A DNA stretch of 64,000 bases from contig PLYO01000037.1 in the NCBI GenBank assembly GCA_003151825.1, positions 27,155 to 91,154 of the forward strand, read 5' to 3'. The notes under the pieces are model-generated. The model made no database searches, had not been told where the DNA came from, and was given only the letters and a program-made list of their open reading frames with translations. Origin of the DNA: Ignavibacteriota bacterium. GTDB lineage: Bacteria; Bacteroidota; Ignavibacteria; Palsa-1295. This document shows positions 18,053 through 26,910 of this stretch, in pieces. The number at the start of each line of letters is the position of its first letter. The stretch's first letter is position 1. The position numbers and the translations under genes are program-made.

Positions 18053-19693
18053 CTACCCTTCGAACTCCTCTCGCGCGAGTTTCTTACGCACGCGCGTGCG
18101 GACGGCTTTTTCGAGTAACGCCGAAAGCGTAACGAGCAGCGCAAAGCTCGGCCAGAAGATGCTTGGGGAACGGTATCCATAATATATTTCGAGCACGAGA
18201 ATGGCCATCGCCAAAATTACGGGCAAAAAGATTCCGGCAAATCTGGCTACGCCGCCGGAGTTCGGGCGTCGCGGTTGAGCAAATGGCATCTTTGCCGAAA
18301 TCAAGAAATAAATTTGGAAAATGAACCCTCCGACCGAGGCCAGAACGAGTACGTGCATTGCCGCATGAGTCCACGGCATGAATTGCGATAACACGATTGT
18401 GAGAGCAAGGAGATAGGGCATCACAATCGAGACGAGTATGGCATTCCGCACCGCGAGCAGCAGTTTCGAGCGGTCGAGCGGGGCGGCAAAAAATAGCCAG
18501 GCCGCTTTGTAATTCTCGCTTTGCGAAACCGCCTGCATGATAAGCATCGGCATGAGCATTGCGACGAAATAGAGCGCGTTCGATCGCATCACGGCGCGAA
18601 CACTGCTGGTAAACGGATCGACGATGCCGCCGCTCAAAATAGCCATAACGAGATAGATGACCGTGACCGGCAGCATGGCGAGAAGCTGCATTCGAAATTT
18701 CGAATCGTATCGAAATTGCGCGCGCAACAGCATGAAGACTCCGCGCGCCTCGTCCGAGCGAGCGAAACGGAGAAACAAGCGAAAGACGATCCCATCGCGC
18801 GAGGTTTTTTTTGCTTTTGCGCTCATCGCCGACGAATCCGCCAGTTCCGACACTTCACGCTGGTATTTTTTTCCAAGCAATACGTGAGACGCCGCCGACA
18901 ACCCCGCGAGCAATACCAACGCGCCCAAAGCAAGAGCAAGATGCAGCGAGCCGGTTACTCCGGCAGCGAGTCCGGCAAGCGATGCAAACCAAAACGATGG
19001 AACGATTGCCAGAAGCGGCTGCGCGGAAAGCGTAAGGGCATGCAAGTCAATTTTATATTCGAAACGGGAGAGCGCGACAAAGCTCATTGCGGTTACGAAC
19101 GAGCCTAAAAATTGCACATAGCCGACGGCCTTCGACATCGCCGACGGACGGAGCTTGCCGAGGAGGAGTCCGTAGAGAACGATCACCGTCATCGCTGCCG
19201 CAATGCTTGAAAGAGTCGTCGCAACCACAAGAGCAAGATTCGGAAGCAGTCCGGGAGCAATAAAAAATTCGAGTCCGATGAACGGACCGATCGAGAGCAA
19301 AAGCGAAATCGCAGTCGTATAGCCAATCAGCACCGCAAGCCGGGAGATGAAAAAGGTCTCGCTCGAAACAGGCAACGGAGCAACTATCTGCGCTTCGTCG
19401 GGCGAGAGAAATCCTGTTCCAAAAGCAAGGAATATATTGCTCGCTGTGACGAACGCGGCATAGCTCATAAACAGGGCTGCGGCAGTCACATAAACTTCGC
19501 CTGTCGCGCCGCCAATGAAAAGGCGAACGGTCAGCGCCCCGATCAGGAGATACGTGAGGATGTACCAATACGCCCATGCGCGGCTCATCTTGCGTCTGCG
19601 CCCAAAGGAGCGTGTGCTCGCCATCCGCCACTCGCTCACAAGCGCGTAGCGCGTGAGAATGCGGACTTGCCGGAAGTCGATGGATTGGAACAT
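18053..19693 (-). CDS. ABC-2-type exporter, permease protein
   Basis: A 546-aa integral membrane protein with roughly ten to twelve hydrophobic segments and basic loops (RSFGRRRKMSR near residue 30; RRPNSGG near 480). It follows the ATPase gene by 4 nt, so the two form one exporter. Substrate unknown; this architecture is typical of large two-halves-in-one ABC-2 permeases. The long hydrophobic protein and gene order support the call better than any single motif. Confidence 0.8.
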   Translation of the reverse strand: MFQSIDFRQVRILTRYALVSEWRMASTRSFGRRRKMSRAWAYWYILTYLLIGALTVRLFIGGATGEVYVTAAALFMSYAAFVTASNIFLAFGTGFLSPDEAQIVAPLPVSSETFFISRLAVLIGYTTAISLLLSIGPFIGLEFFIAPGLLPNLALVVATTLSSIAAAMTVIVLYGLLLGKLRPSAMSKAVGYVQFLGSFVTAMSFVALSRFEYKIDLHALTLSAQPLLAIVPSFWFASLAGLAAGVTGSLHLALALGALVLLAGLSAASHVLLGKKYQREVSELADSSAMSAKAKKTSRDGIVFRLFLRFARSDEARGVFMLLRAQFRYDSKFRMQLLAMLPVTVIYLVMAILSGGIVDPFTSSVRAVMRSNALYFVAMLMPMLIMQAVSQSENYKAAWLFFAAPLDRSKLLLAVRNAILVSIVMPYLLALTIVLSQFMPWTHAAMHVLVLASVGGFIFQIYFLISAKMPFAQPRRPNSGGVARFAGIFLPVILAMAILVLEIYYGYRSPSIFWPSFALLVTLSALLEKAVRTRVRKKLAREEFEG

Positions 19694-19697
19694 ATTT

Positions 19698-20474
19698 TTA
19701 TTCCTGTGATAATGCCCGCATCACGTCTTCGGTCGAGCGTTCGATGTCCGCGCCGCCGGTGAGTTTATGGAAGGCAAGTTCCAGCGAGGCTTCGCCGGAT
19801 TCTTCAAGCAGTTCCTGCGGCGTACCGATGGCGATGAGACGGCCATGATCCATAATTGCGATCCGGTCGCAGAGCCGCTCGACGACATCGAGCACATGCG
19901 AGCAGAAGAAGATCGTCTTACCGGCTGTCCCATGCGCGAAGCGGCGTAATACTTCCTTAAAGATGAGCGCGGCATTGGCATCGAGTCCCGAAAGCGGCTC
20001 GTCCAAAATCAAAACTTCCGGGTTATGAATGAGCGCCGCGATGAGCAAGACCTTCTGCTTCATTCCTTTCGAAAATTCCGCGAGTAATTTTTTGCGATCT
20101 TGTTTCGAGAGTTCAAACAGCGAAAAAAGTTCTTCCCGCTGTTCGGCAAGTTTTTTTCGGTCGATATGCCGAAGCGTGCCGGCCAGATCGAGGTATTCGT
20201 CCGCCGTCAGGCTCTCGTATAGAATTGCATTTTCCGGCACATAGCCGATGCGCTTTTTTACTTCGATGGGTTCTTGAACCACATCGAATCCGCAAATGCG
20301 GACCTCGCCGGCGGTGGGCCGTGAAAGGCCGGTCAATACTTTAACCGTCGAGGATTTTCCCGCGCCGTTCGGACCGAGGAGCGCAAAAATTTCGCCCGCG
20401 TCGATTTCGAGCGAGAGGTCTTCGACGGCAAGTGTATCGCCGTAACGTTTGGAAAGATGAAGAATGTCGATCAT
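19698..20474 (-). CDS. ABC exporter ATP-binding protein
   Basis: A 258-aa ATPase with Walker A GPNGAGKSS (34-42), a signature-like FSKGMKQKV, Walker B LILDEP and the H-loop FCSHVLD. The GMKQK form of the signature is usual in ABC-2/CcmA-like exporters. It drives the permease encoded 4 nt downstream. ATG start at 20474; short direct repeats lie immediately upstream. Confidence 0.92.
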   Translation of the reverse strand: MIDILHLSKRYGDTLAVEDLSLEIDAGEIFALLGPNGAGKSSTVKVLTGLSRPTAGEVRICGFDVVQEPIEVKKRIGYVPENAILYESLTADEYLDLAGTLRHIDRKKLAEQREELFSLFELSKQDRKKLLAEFSKGMKQKVLLIAALIHNPEVLILDEPLSGLDANAALIFKEVLRRFAHGTAGKTIFFCSHVLDVVERLCDRIAIMDHGRLIAIGTPQELLEESGEASLELAFHKLTGGADIERSTEDVMRALSQE

Positions 20475-20479
20475 GGGGA

Positions 20480-20513
20480 AAGTGCTGAAGTGCTGAGTGC
20501 TAAAGTGCTAAGG
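20480..20513. repeat. Short tandem words before the exporter start
   Basis: Imperfect direct repeats of AGTGCTGA/AGTGCTAA (four copies in about 33 nt) directly upstream of the ATPase start codon. Confidence 0.6.
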
Positions 20514-20559
20514 AATGTGAAAAGATGCAGTGATAATGCACTGTCATGCAGTTTGTTTT

Positions 20560-20708
20560 ACGTCATTGCGAAGAGGAATTGCGAAGCGAAGCGCGCATGA
20601 CCGATCATGCGTGAGCAATTTCGGCGAAGCAATCTCTTGCGGTTTGAGAAAGAGATTGCTTCGTCGCATTCGGCTCCCTCCGGTCGCCGAATGCTCCTCG
20701 CAATGACA
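20560..20708. repeat. ~150-nt palindromic element (GTCATTGCGA family)
   Basis: The ends read CGTCATTGCGAAGAG and CTCCTCGCAATGACA, and inside are the inverted words GAAGCAATCTCTTGC and AGAGATTGCTTCGTC. A second copy is at 47180-47283. The left half contains GCGCATGACCGATCATGCG (20593-20611), shared with the hairpin at 3097-3115. It lies between two minus-strand genes. Confidence 0.85.
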
Positions 20709-20730
20709 TAGGAAAAAATTGGGTGACACT

Positions 20731-21585
20731 CTATTGTGGCATTTTTATTTTTATCGTCAGTGCAGATGGATTTAGTTCAATATGATCGTAGGCGAGCGTC
20801 AACTTGTTTTCTCCGGCTGTCACCTCGATATGCTGCGGGATCGGAAAGCCATTCACCATCATTGGTTCCGAAAAACGGATGGAGACAGCCGGCGGCGTTT
20901 TACTTCCCATGGGATTTAAAATCCCATTCCATCGCCGATAGCGAAGGAGCATCAGGCTGCCCGCGCTGGAATCGTTTGGCATCGCGCCTTCGAGATCGAG
21001 CATCGAAGTGGCATTGGCATTGAAATTCTGAACGAGCAGCACGTAACGTGATTCGCCGATTGAATAAAACCGCATGGAATCCTCTGCGCGAAGATCGCTG
21101 CCCGGAAGCCCATAGACGAGATCGCTCATGGCTTGGAGCGAGACTCCATGCAAATGTGTCAGGTCTTCGAGCGATTTCACATCCGTCGCGCCCGTCATCG
21201 TCTGGCCATGAAGCAGATCGTAAAACGCATATTGCTTCGGCGAAGCGAGAAATCGAGCGACTTTAATTCCGAAGGGTCCCATTACTTCGATGCTGAGGGA
21301 ATCGATGCGTTCCCCCCTTATGTCGATGCGTTTGCTTTTCATCGTAAAGCTTGCGGAGTTCGATTCGCCAGATTGTTCGAGCGTAACATCCCCCGTCGCC
21401 GAGAGGCTTTGTGCCACGAGCGACCGCGCCGCGAACCAGGAACGAATGTTTGCAATCGCTACGGCGCTCGTATCTATGAAGTGAATAGGGTGCAAAGCCG
21501 TGATCTTTGGCTGGGACGCGCAACCCGTCAGGAGTGCGATTCCCGCAAGGGCCAGCCACGCAATTTTGTTCTTCCGAGCGATCAC
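20731..21585 (-). CDS. DUF4292-type lipoprotein
   Basis: A 284-aa protein starting at GTG 21585, with lipobox LLTGC (Cys22). The central part resembles the DUF4292 family of Bacteroidota lipoproteins, which share the LolA/LolB beta-barrel fold (MKSKRIDIRG, GPFGIKVARFL, LLHGQTMTG). Possible role in handling lipids or lipoproteins in the periplasm. The family assignment comes from the pattern only. Confidence 0.65.
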   Translation of the reverse strand: MIARKNKIAWLALAGIALLTGCASQPKITALHPIHFIDTSAVAIANIRSWFAARSLVAQSLSATGDVTLEQSGESNSASFTMKSKRIDIRGERIDSLSIEVMGPFGIKVARFLASPKQYAFYDLLHGQTMTGATDVKSLEDLTHLHGVSLQAMSDLVYGLPGSDLRAEDSMRFYSIGESRYVLLVQNFNANATSMLDLEGAMPNDSSAGSLMLLRYRRWNGILNPMGSKTPPAVSIRFSEPMMVNGFPIPQHIEVTAGENKLTLAYDHIELNPSALTIKIKMPQ

Positions 21586-22052
21586 GTTTCGTGCTTTTGT
21601 TATGAATTAATCGAACGATAACACCGGGAGCAGGCTATACAGTCCAGAGCCTGGAATGTCCACGGAACTACGCATCCTGCAATGTTTCAGGATGACGGGA
21701 AAATAACGCAGAACTTGATTTTGAGGCTTAAACAAGCGAATTGGGAGTTGGCACTGCAATGGAACATATTGATGACAGAAGATACATTTGAAGCATTTAG
21801 TGAACACGAACTTACTAACTAATGAAATAAAAAAACTAAGGTAATGGCAGCGCAATCCCTGATTCTTAATTTTGCAGCGCGAATCAGGTACGTATCGAGA
21901 GCGATGCGTAACAGCACCGGCATTGGTGCGTAGAAGCGCGGGTTGCACGCATCGCCTCTCGATGCATCCGGCAGCCCAGAGCTTCTCTCGTCAAGGCCTG
22001 GTAGTTTAGCCAACCGTCAATCATACACTCAAAAAAAATAGTTAGCCTTAAC
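21586..22052. other. Gene-less region between divergent genes
   Basis: No coding region is supported; the open frames here have unlikely composition. A small 7-bp hairpin CATCCTG/CAGGATG lies near 21672-21693. The region must carry the promoters of both flanking genes. Confidence 0.5.
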
Positions 22053-22472
22053 ATGAACATGAAACAATTCTTATCAATAGCGGGCGCTGCAGTTCTTGCC
22101 GCTATGGTATCTATTCCGAATGTCGGCCGGTCGCAGACGTTTTCGCGCGCCGTGGTCGTCATGAGCGGCTTCGTCCGCTCGGACGAGAGCGCGAAGCCGA
22201 CCTCGGTCAAAGTCAGCATCCGCGAAGTCGGCGATACCGCGCGTGAAATTACGCAAAGCACCTCGAACAAGGAAACCGGAAAATATTTAGTCGTGCTAAA
22301 GCCGGGCAAAGAATATTGGGTGCATCTCGAAGGAGATTCGATTTTGACGAAAGACGTCATGATCGATACGCCGAAGATCGAGCAAACCCAGCAACTCAAA
22401 CGGGATTTTAGCGTCACGATGCGGGAAACCGAGGAAGCGACGAAATCCTCGACGACGGCACAGCAAAATTAA
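22053..22472 (+). CDS. Small secreted protein, carboxypeptidase-regulatory-like
   Basis: A 139-aa product with a signal peptide (MKQFLSIAGAAVLAAMVS...; an in-frame ATG two codons downstream at 22059 is equally plausible). The single domain (VVVMSGFVRSDESAKP, SNKETGKYLVVLKPGKEYWV) looks like the CarboxypepD-reg/OmpA-associated beta fold, with the GKYLVVLKPGKEYWV strand pair typical of that family. Lys/Glu/Thr-rich tail. Role unknown. Confidence 0.7.
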   Translation: MNMKQFLSIAGAAVLAAMVSIPNVGRSQTFSRAVVVMSGFVRSDESAKPTSVKVSIREVGDTAREITQSTSNKETGKYLVVLKPGKEYWVHLEGDSILTKDVMIDTPKIEQTQQLKRDFSVTMRETEEATKSSTTAQQN

Positions 22473-22529
22473 AACAAGTGTCCTGCTACGGGCTTTTCAT
22501 GGTGCCTGTAGTGAAAGAAGCAGAAGCAA

Positions 22530-22562
22530 AAGAGAGAGAGCGGTTCGCCGCTCTCTTTTTTT
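22530..22562 (+). terminator. Intrinsic terminator
   Basis: GC stem GAGAGCGG/CCGCTCTC with loop TTCG followed by a seven-T run; it lies between convergent genes. Confidence 0.85.
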
Positions 22563-22564
22563 AT

Positions 22565-23833
22565 TTATGCGTTAAGAAAATCAACCGCGCTCTCGCCCGC
22601 GACCCATCCTGTCGAATACGCAGCCTGAAGATTGTACCCGCCGATCTCGCCGGCGACATCGAGCATTTCACCCGCAAAAAATAATCCGGGACGGACGCGC
22701 GACATCATCGTTTTCGGATCGACTTCGCCGAGCGCCACGCCGCCGGAAGTAACCTCGCCGCGTTCCAATGGAACTTCGGATACTTCTCCAAAGCTATAAT
22801 GGACGAGCGTGGAAACGAGGCGCGCGCGCTCATCGCGAGTAAGCTCGTGCCATTTCCGGTCGCTCGGAACTTCTGCTTGCTCCATCACGAATGGCACGAA
22901 ATGATTGGGCAGCAGCGATTCGAGATAGGTCTTTACCTGTTGCTTAGGATTCGACTGCTGCTCGGCAATAAGCATTGCTCGCGTGCCATCTTCATTGTGT
23001 CCGCCGATATTTGCGTGGATGGAAATGGGGCCGCCTTCTATGAGCATCGCCGCCTGATTGCTTATGGATAAAATGGCCGGGCCGGAAAGCCCGCGATGTG
23101 TAATGAGGACATCGCCGCGCCGGCTCGCAAGTATTTTACCATTCCGAGTAACGCTAATATTAATATTTCGCAAAGATATACCGACGAGCGATTGCGCCGG
23201 AGCTTCCTTCAAATAGATCGGCGCAAGCGCAGCTCGCACTGGCACAATCGTGTGACCAAGTTCGCGTGCATAGCCGATGCCATCGCCGGTTGTGCCGGTT
23301 TTGGAGTAACTTGTCCCGCCGGTTGCGAGCACGAGCGCGTGCGCAGTAATGATTTCGCCATTGCACTCGATATTCCAGTTCCCATCCTCGGTGTGTGCAA
23401 CAGATTCAATCCGCGAGTTTGTATGAACGGAGACATGCTGCTTGCGAAGTTCCTGTTCCAAAGCAAGGAGCACATCTTCTGCGCGCCCGGAGTCTGGAAA
23501 GACGCGGCCATTCTCCCGCGCATGAACGCTGACGTTTTGCATCCCAAGCAGCGCGATAACTTCCTCATTCGTATATCGGTACATGGCAGATTTGAGGAAA
23601 CGCTGCTCTGTTTTTCTCGGAAATCCTTCGATGAGTAATTCCTCGATCGTTCCCGCGTGAGTGATATTGCATTTCCCGCCACCGGAAATCAGTATTTTGA
23701 TTCCCAGTCGGGGATTGCGCTCGAAGAGATGCACTTCCATCGCAATCGTTTGCTCGCGCGCCGTACGGCTTGCCGCGAGCGCTGCAAAAATGCCGCCCGC
23801 GCCGCCGCCAACGATGGCTATGGAAGGTGTCAT
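22565..23833 (-). CDS. HI0933/YhiN-family flavoprotein
   Basis: A 422-aa NAD(P)/FAD-dependent oxidoreductase-like protein. The FAD-binding Rossmann motif GGGAGGIFAA lies at residues 8-17, ISGGGKCNITHAG near 49 is diagnostic for the family, and LATGGTSYSKTGTTGDG lies in the middle. The C-terminal GGYNLQAAYSTGW block closes the FAD site. The family's biochemical role is not settled. Single-gene unit, converging on the 22.05-22.47 kb gene. Confidence 0.9.
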   Translation of the reverse strand: MTPSIAIVGGGAGGIFAALAASRTAREQTIAMEVHLFERNPRLGIKILISGGGKCNITHAGTIEELLIEGFPRKTEQRFLKSAMYRYTNEEVIALLGMQNVSVHARENGRVFPDSGRAEDVLLALEQELRKQHVSVHTNSRIESVAHTEDGNWNIECNGEIITAHALVLATGGTSYSKTGTTGDGIGYARELGHTIVPVRAALAPIYLKEAPAQSLVGISLRNINISVTRNGKILASRRGDVLITHRGLSGPAILSISNQAAMLIEGGPISIHANIGGHNEDGTRAMLIAEQQSNPKQQVKTYLESLLPNHFVPFVMEQAEVPSDRKWHELTRDERARLVSTLVHYSFGEVSEVPLERGEVTSGGVALGEVDPKTMMSRVRPGLFFAGEMLDVAGEIGGYNLQAAYSTGWVAGESAVDFLNA

Positions 23834-24009
23834 GAAGTCTTAACCAATGGAGTGGGGAGTTTGATTTACTACGCGGCTTTTACGGAGGCCGGGATGTGCT
23901 GCTCTCATGTTTTTCTGCCGATTGCGTTTTTGGGGCGTATTTTACCAACGTATAGGTGTTAAGGAACCTCCAATTACGTGTAACAAGCAGATCATACTAT
24001 CCATTTTTC

Positions 24010-24279
24010 GTGATTCAAAGGACGGTGACCATCAAAAACCGCGCGGGGCTTCATACGCGACCGGCGGCGGCAATTGTGAAGCTTGCGAGCAGATTCCGTT
24101 CGGAATTCTTTATTATCAAGGATGGATTTAGAATTAACGGCAAATCCATCATTGGCGTCATGACCTTAGCGGCCGCGCAAGGCACCGAGCTGGAGCTGGA
24201 ATGCGATGGCCCAGACGAAGAGCAGGCCATGAAGGAACTCGTCGAGTATTTTGAGAAAGGATTTGAAGAGGAAAGTTAA
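24010..24279 (+). CDS. ptsH: Phosphocarrier protein HPr
   Basis: Starting at GTG 24010 the protein is 89 aa, and both regulatory residues fall at canonical positions: His15 (AGLHTRP, phosphorylated by EI) and Ser46 (GKSIIGVMTLAAAQGTE, the HPr-kinase site). HPr passes phosphate from EI to EIIA proteins in the cytoplasm. A longer in-frame ATG at 23956 would add an unlikely N-terminus. ptsI follows after a 94-nt gap that holds a palindrome. The Ser46 motif suggests that an HPr kinase exists elsewhere. Confidence 0.93.
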   Translation: MIQRTVTIKNRAGLHTRPAAAIVKLASRFRSEFFIIKDGFRINGKSIIGVMTLAAAQGTELELECDGPDEEQAMKELVEYFEKGFEEES

Positions 24280-24290
24280 GAGGAAGAATT

Positions 24291-24366
24291 GTAGCCGTGA
24301 CCTTTAGGTCACGGTTGCGAAGCTCCATTCATTTAAATTATACCGTGACCTGAAGGTCACGGCTAC
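24291..24366. repeat. Palindromic element between ptsH and ptsI
   Basis: Two 24-nt arms (24291-24314 and 24343-24366) each contain the inner palindrome CCGTGACCTTAGGTCACGG and are inverted copies of one another with outer GTAGCC/GGCTAC. A related element lies at 59279-59347. Confidence 0.85.
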
Positions 24367-24372
24367 ACTCAC

Positions 24373-26235
24373 TTGGTATCTCATCATAAAGAAGCGAAAG
24401 AAACGCTCCGGTTCAGTGGCGTTGCGGCAAGCCGCGGCATTGCCATTGGCCCGGCCTATCGTTATTTTCGTACGTTCCTCTTTGCCGAAGACCGCGAGCT
24501 TGCCGTCAGTGAAGTCGGTCCCGAAATCGAGCGCTTCGACGCCGCTATCGCGAAAGCGAGACAGGAAATCGAGAAAGTCCGCCGCGTGTCCGAGCAAAAA
24601 GTCGGGGCCGCAGTCTCTTCCATCTTCGAAGCGCAGAGGATGATGGTCTCGGACGAATTTATCTTGAGCACCATCCGGCAGCGAATCAAACAGGAGCTTA
24701 AGCCTGCGGCGTACGTGGTCGATATGGAATTCTCCGCGCACCAGCGGAAGCTCGAAGCGTCCGATAATCCGATGATGCGCGAGCGTGCCGATGACATCGA
24801 AGACATCAAGCAGCGTTTGCTCCGTTATCTGCTCGACCGCAAAAAATGGCTTTCGAAAATTGAAGTTCCCTCCATTCTCGTCGCGGATATCCTCACGCCG
24901 GCGGACGCCATTCTGTTCGCGCGTTCCTCCATGCTCGGCTTTGCTATCGATGGCGGCGGCGTCACGAGCCACGTTGCCATTCTCGCGCGATCGCTCGGGA
25001 TTCCGGCCATCCTTGCGCTGCATGCCGCCGCCGAGCATATCGAGACGGGTGACATGCTCATCTTGGATGGCGAGCGCGGGGAACTCATCGTGTGCCCGGA
25101 CGCCGAAACACTGCGCGGATACGAACAGGAGCAAAGCATTGTACATGGAAGCGGAGTGGAGCAGAGCGGGCCTATTATCGAAGAAGACGCGCCCGTCGCA
25201 AGAACCACGGATGGCCACGCCACCACGCTGCTGATGAATCTTGAGTTCGGCAGCGAGGTCGCGATCATCGAAGCCGAACGGTTGAGCGATGCCGCCGCGC
25301 GCTCGAATGGAAAAAAGCAATTGGGATTGGGGCTTGTGCGCACCGAACATTTCCTCCTCTTGCACGATGAATTCCCGACGGAAGAGGAGCAGAACGCCTT
25401 ATATAAAGATCTCGCCGACCGCTTCTATCCGGCGCCAATCACGCTGCGCACCTTCGATGTCGGCGGAGACAAAGTGCTGAGCGGCACCTACCGGGAAGAC
25501 AATCCCTTCCTCGGCTGGCGCGGATTGCGCATTTCTTTAGACGAGCCGGATTTATTCCTTGCGCAGCTTCGCGCCATTCTTCGCGCCTCCGCACGTGGCA
25601 ATGTGAAGATCATGTTCCCCATGGTCACGACGGTGGACGAACTCGAACGCGCGCTTGCTTTTGTCAAAGAAGCCAAGAGTACGTTGCAATCGAATGGCGA
25701 ACGATTTGACGAGCATCTTCCCGTTGGCATCATGATTGAAGTTCCCAGCGCGGCGATCATGGCGGAGTCCTTCGTGCCGCTCGTCGATTATTTTTCGATT
25801 GGCTCGAACGATCTCACGCAATACACGCTCGCGGTCGATCGCGGCAACGATTTGATCTCCACGCTCTATCAGGAACTGCATCCAGCAGTGCTGCGCTTGA
25901 TTAAGCTCACGGTCGATGCCGGTAAGCGCGGGGGAAAACCGGTCTCTATCTGTGGGGAGTTGGGAAGTTATCCGCTCGCTACGCCGCTATTGGTGGGCAT
26001 GGGCATCGCGGAGATTTCCGTTGCGCCATCGTCCGTGCGCGCGCTCGCAACACGTTTACGCTTGCTGAACCACGCGGAGTGCAAGGAACTTACTTCGAGC
26101 ATACTTGCAAGCTCCGTTTCGCCCGAGGACGTAAAGCGTGAAATCCTTCAATTCCTCTCGGAGCGGCAGCTCATCGATCTGTTTAGCGAGAGCACGCTGC
26201 GGCCCGGCTCCGGCGCGCGAATGATTAAAAAGTGA
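24373..26235 (+). CDS. ptsI: Phosphoenolpyruvate-protein phosphotransferase (EI)
   Basis: A 620-aa EI, slightly longer than the ~575 typical. It opens at TTG 24373, just after the palindrome. The phosphohistidine is His200 in GGGVTSHVAILARSLGIPA. The PEP-binding C-terminal barrel shows RTEHFLL, RTFDVGGDK, FPMVTTVDEL, the metal site GIMIEVPSA, GSNDLTQYTLAVDR and SICGELG. It autophosphorylates from PEP and hands phosphate to HPr. It forms an operon with ptsH. No EIIB/EIIC gene is nearby, so a regulatory role is more likely than sugar uptake. The 3' end overlaps a convergent toxin gene by about 10 nt. Confidence 0.93.
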   Translation: MVSHHKEAKETLRFSGVAASRGIAIGPAYRYFRTFLFAEDRELAVSEVGPEIERFDAAIAKARQEIEKVRRVSEQKVGAAVSSIFEAQRMMVSDEFILSTIRQRIKQELKPAAYVVDMEFSAHQRKLEASDNPMMRERADDIEDIKQRLLRYLLDRKKWLSKIEVPSILVADILTPADAILFARSSMLGFAIDGGGVTSHVAILARSLGIPAILALHAAAEHIETGDMLILDGERGELIVCPDAETLRGYEQEQSIVHGSGVEQSGPIIEEDAPVARTTDGHATTLLMNLEFGSEVAIIEAERLSDAAARSNGKKQLGLGLVRTEHFLLLHDEFPTEEEQNALYKDLADRFYPAPITLRTFDVGGDKVLSGTYREDNPFLGWRGLRISLDEPDLFLAQLRAILRASARGNVKIMFPMVTTVDELERALAFVKEAKSTLQSNGERFDEHLPVGIMIEVPSAAIMAESFVPLVDYFSIGSNDLTQYTLAVDRGNDLISTLYQELHPAVLRLIKLTVDAGKRGGKPVSICGELGSYPLATPLLVGMGIAEISVAPSSVRALATRLRLLNHAECKELTSSILASSVSPEDVKREILQFLSERQLIDLFSESTLRPGSGARMIKK

Positions 26236-26573
26236 TGGGATTTTCTGCAAGCGCGGCCTGAAGCAGGGCATCGATTGCCTGACCGGAGATGCTTTCCTGA
26301 TCGGACTTGTCGTAAATCGTAAGTAAATAGAGCACGTTGTCTTTGGAGAGATAGGAAGTAATGATGCGCCCCCCCACTTTTGCCTTTGTTCTTGCTTTTT
26401 ATTGCGAGACGTATCTTGTAGAATCCGCCACCGAGCGATCTTCCGGTGTCCGGTTTCTCTTCGAGCACCGGCTGCAACCCGGCAAGATCGGATTTCAGGG
26501 ACAGATAGCGCTTACACAACTTTCGGTATTCGCGCGTGAAAGAACCGGCGACGATAATTTTAGTCCTCGGCAA
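26225..26573 (-). pseudogene. RelE-type toxin, frameshifted at a G7 tract
   Basis: From TTG 26573 the first ~64 residues look like a RelE/HigB-family mRNA interferase (FTREYRKLCKRYLSL, LGGGFYKIRLAIKSK). The family's conserved continuation (YLLTIYDKSDQESIS) is present, but in the next frame. The switch is at the run of seven C on the plus strand (26369-26375). Removing one base gives an intact 115-aa toxin ending at 26225. As it stands the frame continues as an unrelated tail. It may be a real inactivating mutation, a phase-variable tract or a sequencing error. The antitoxin gene is upstream and overlaps by 14 nt. Confidence 0.75.
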
Positions 26574-26778
26574 GCAGTTCCTCTAAGGTCTTGAGTTTCT
26601 TCTTACCCTGACGGTGCAATTTAACCTCTTCCATAGCCTCGCTGACGGACGAGCGGAGATTACTCAGAAATTCCGTTTCTCGAAGCCGCTGCTCCACCTT
26701 TTTCCAGTCTTTCATGGGCATCTGAATCGCCGTGTGCTTGCCCTTCGAATCGCTAATATAACTGAGGCTGTATGTCAT
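26560..26778 (-). CDS. Antitoxin of the RelE-type pair
   Basis: A 72-aa protein, ATG start at 26778. The core (TAIQMPMKDWKKVEQRLRE) followed by a charged helical C-terminus ending LKTLEELLAED fits the small antitoxins paired with this toxin type. Its 3' end overlaps the toxin start, as expected for a coupled module. It is probably intact although the toxin is not. Confidence 0.7.
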   Translation of the reverse strand: MTYSLSYISDSKGKHTAIQMPMKDWKKVEQRLRETEFLSNLRSSVSEAMEEVKLHRQGKKKLKTLEELLAED

Positions 26779-26910
26779 AGCTTCATAACCACCGATCCCG
26801 CAATTTTATTCCATCTGAGTCCACTGAAAAAGCCCCTCCTTGAAAAGCAGGGGTCTTAATCGAAGTTTCCTTGCCAACTGGAAGAGTACATTTCGAATGG
26901 ATGAGTACCG

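Noticed and set aside
21607-21948. 113-codon minus-strand frame in a gap
   Set aside because: Cys/Arg-rich composition unlike neighbouring proteins and no start context; treated as non-coding.
24304-25365. Long open frame (353 codons) on the minus strand
   Set aside because: It is antisense to ptsI, whose active-site motifs are intact.
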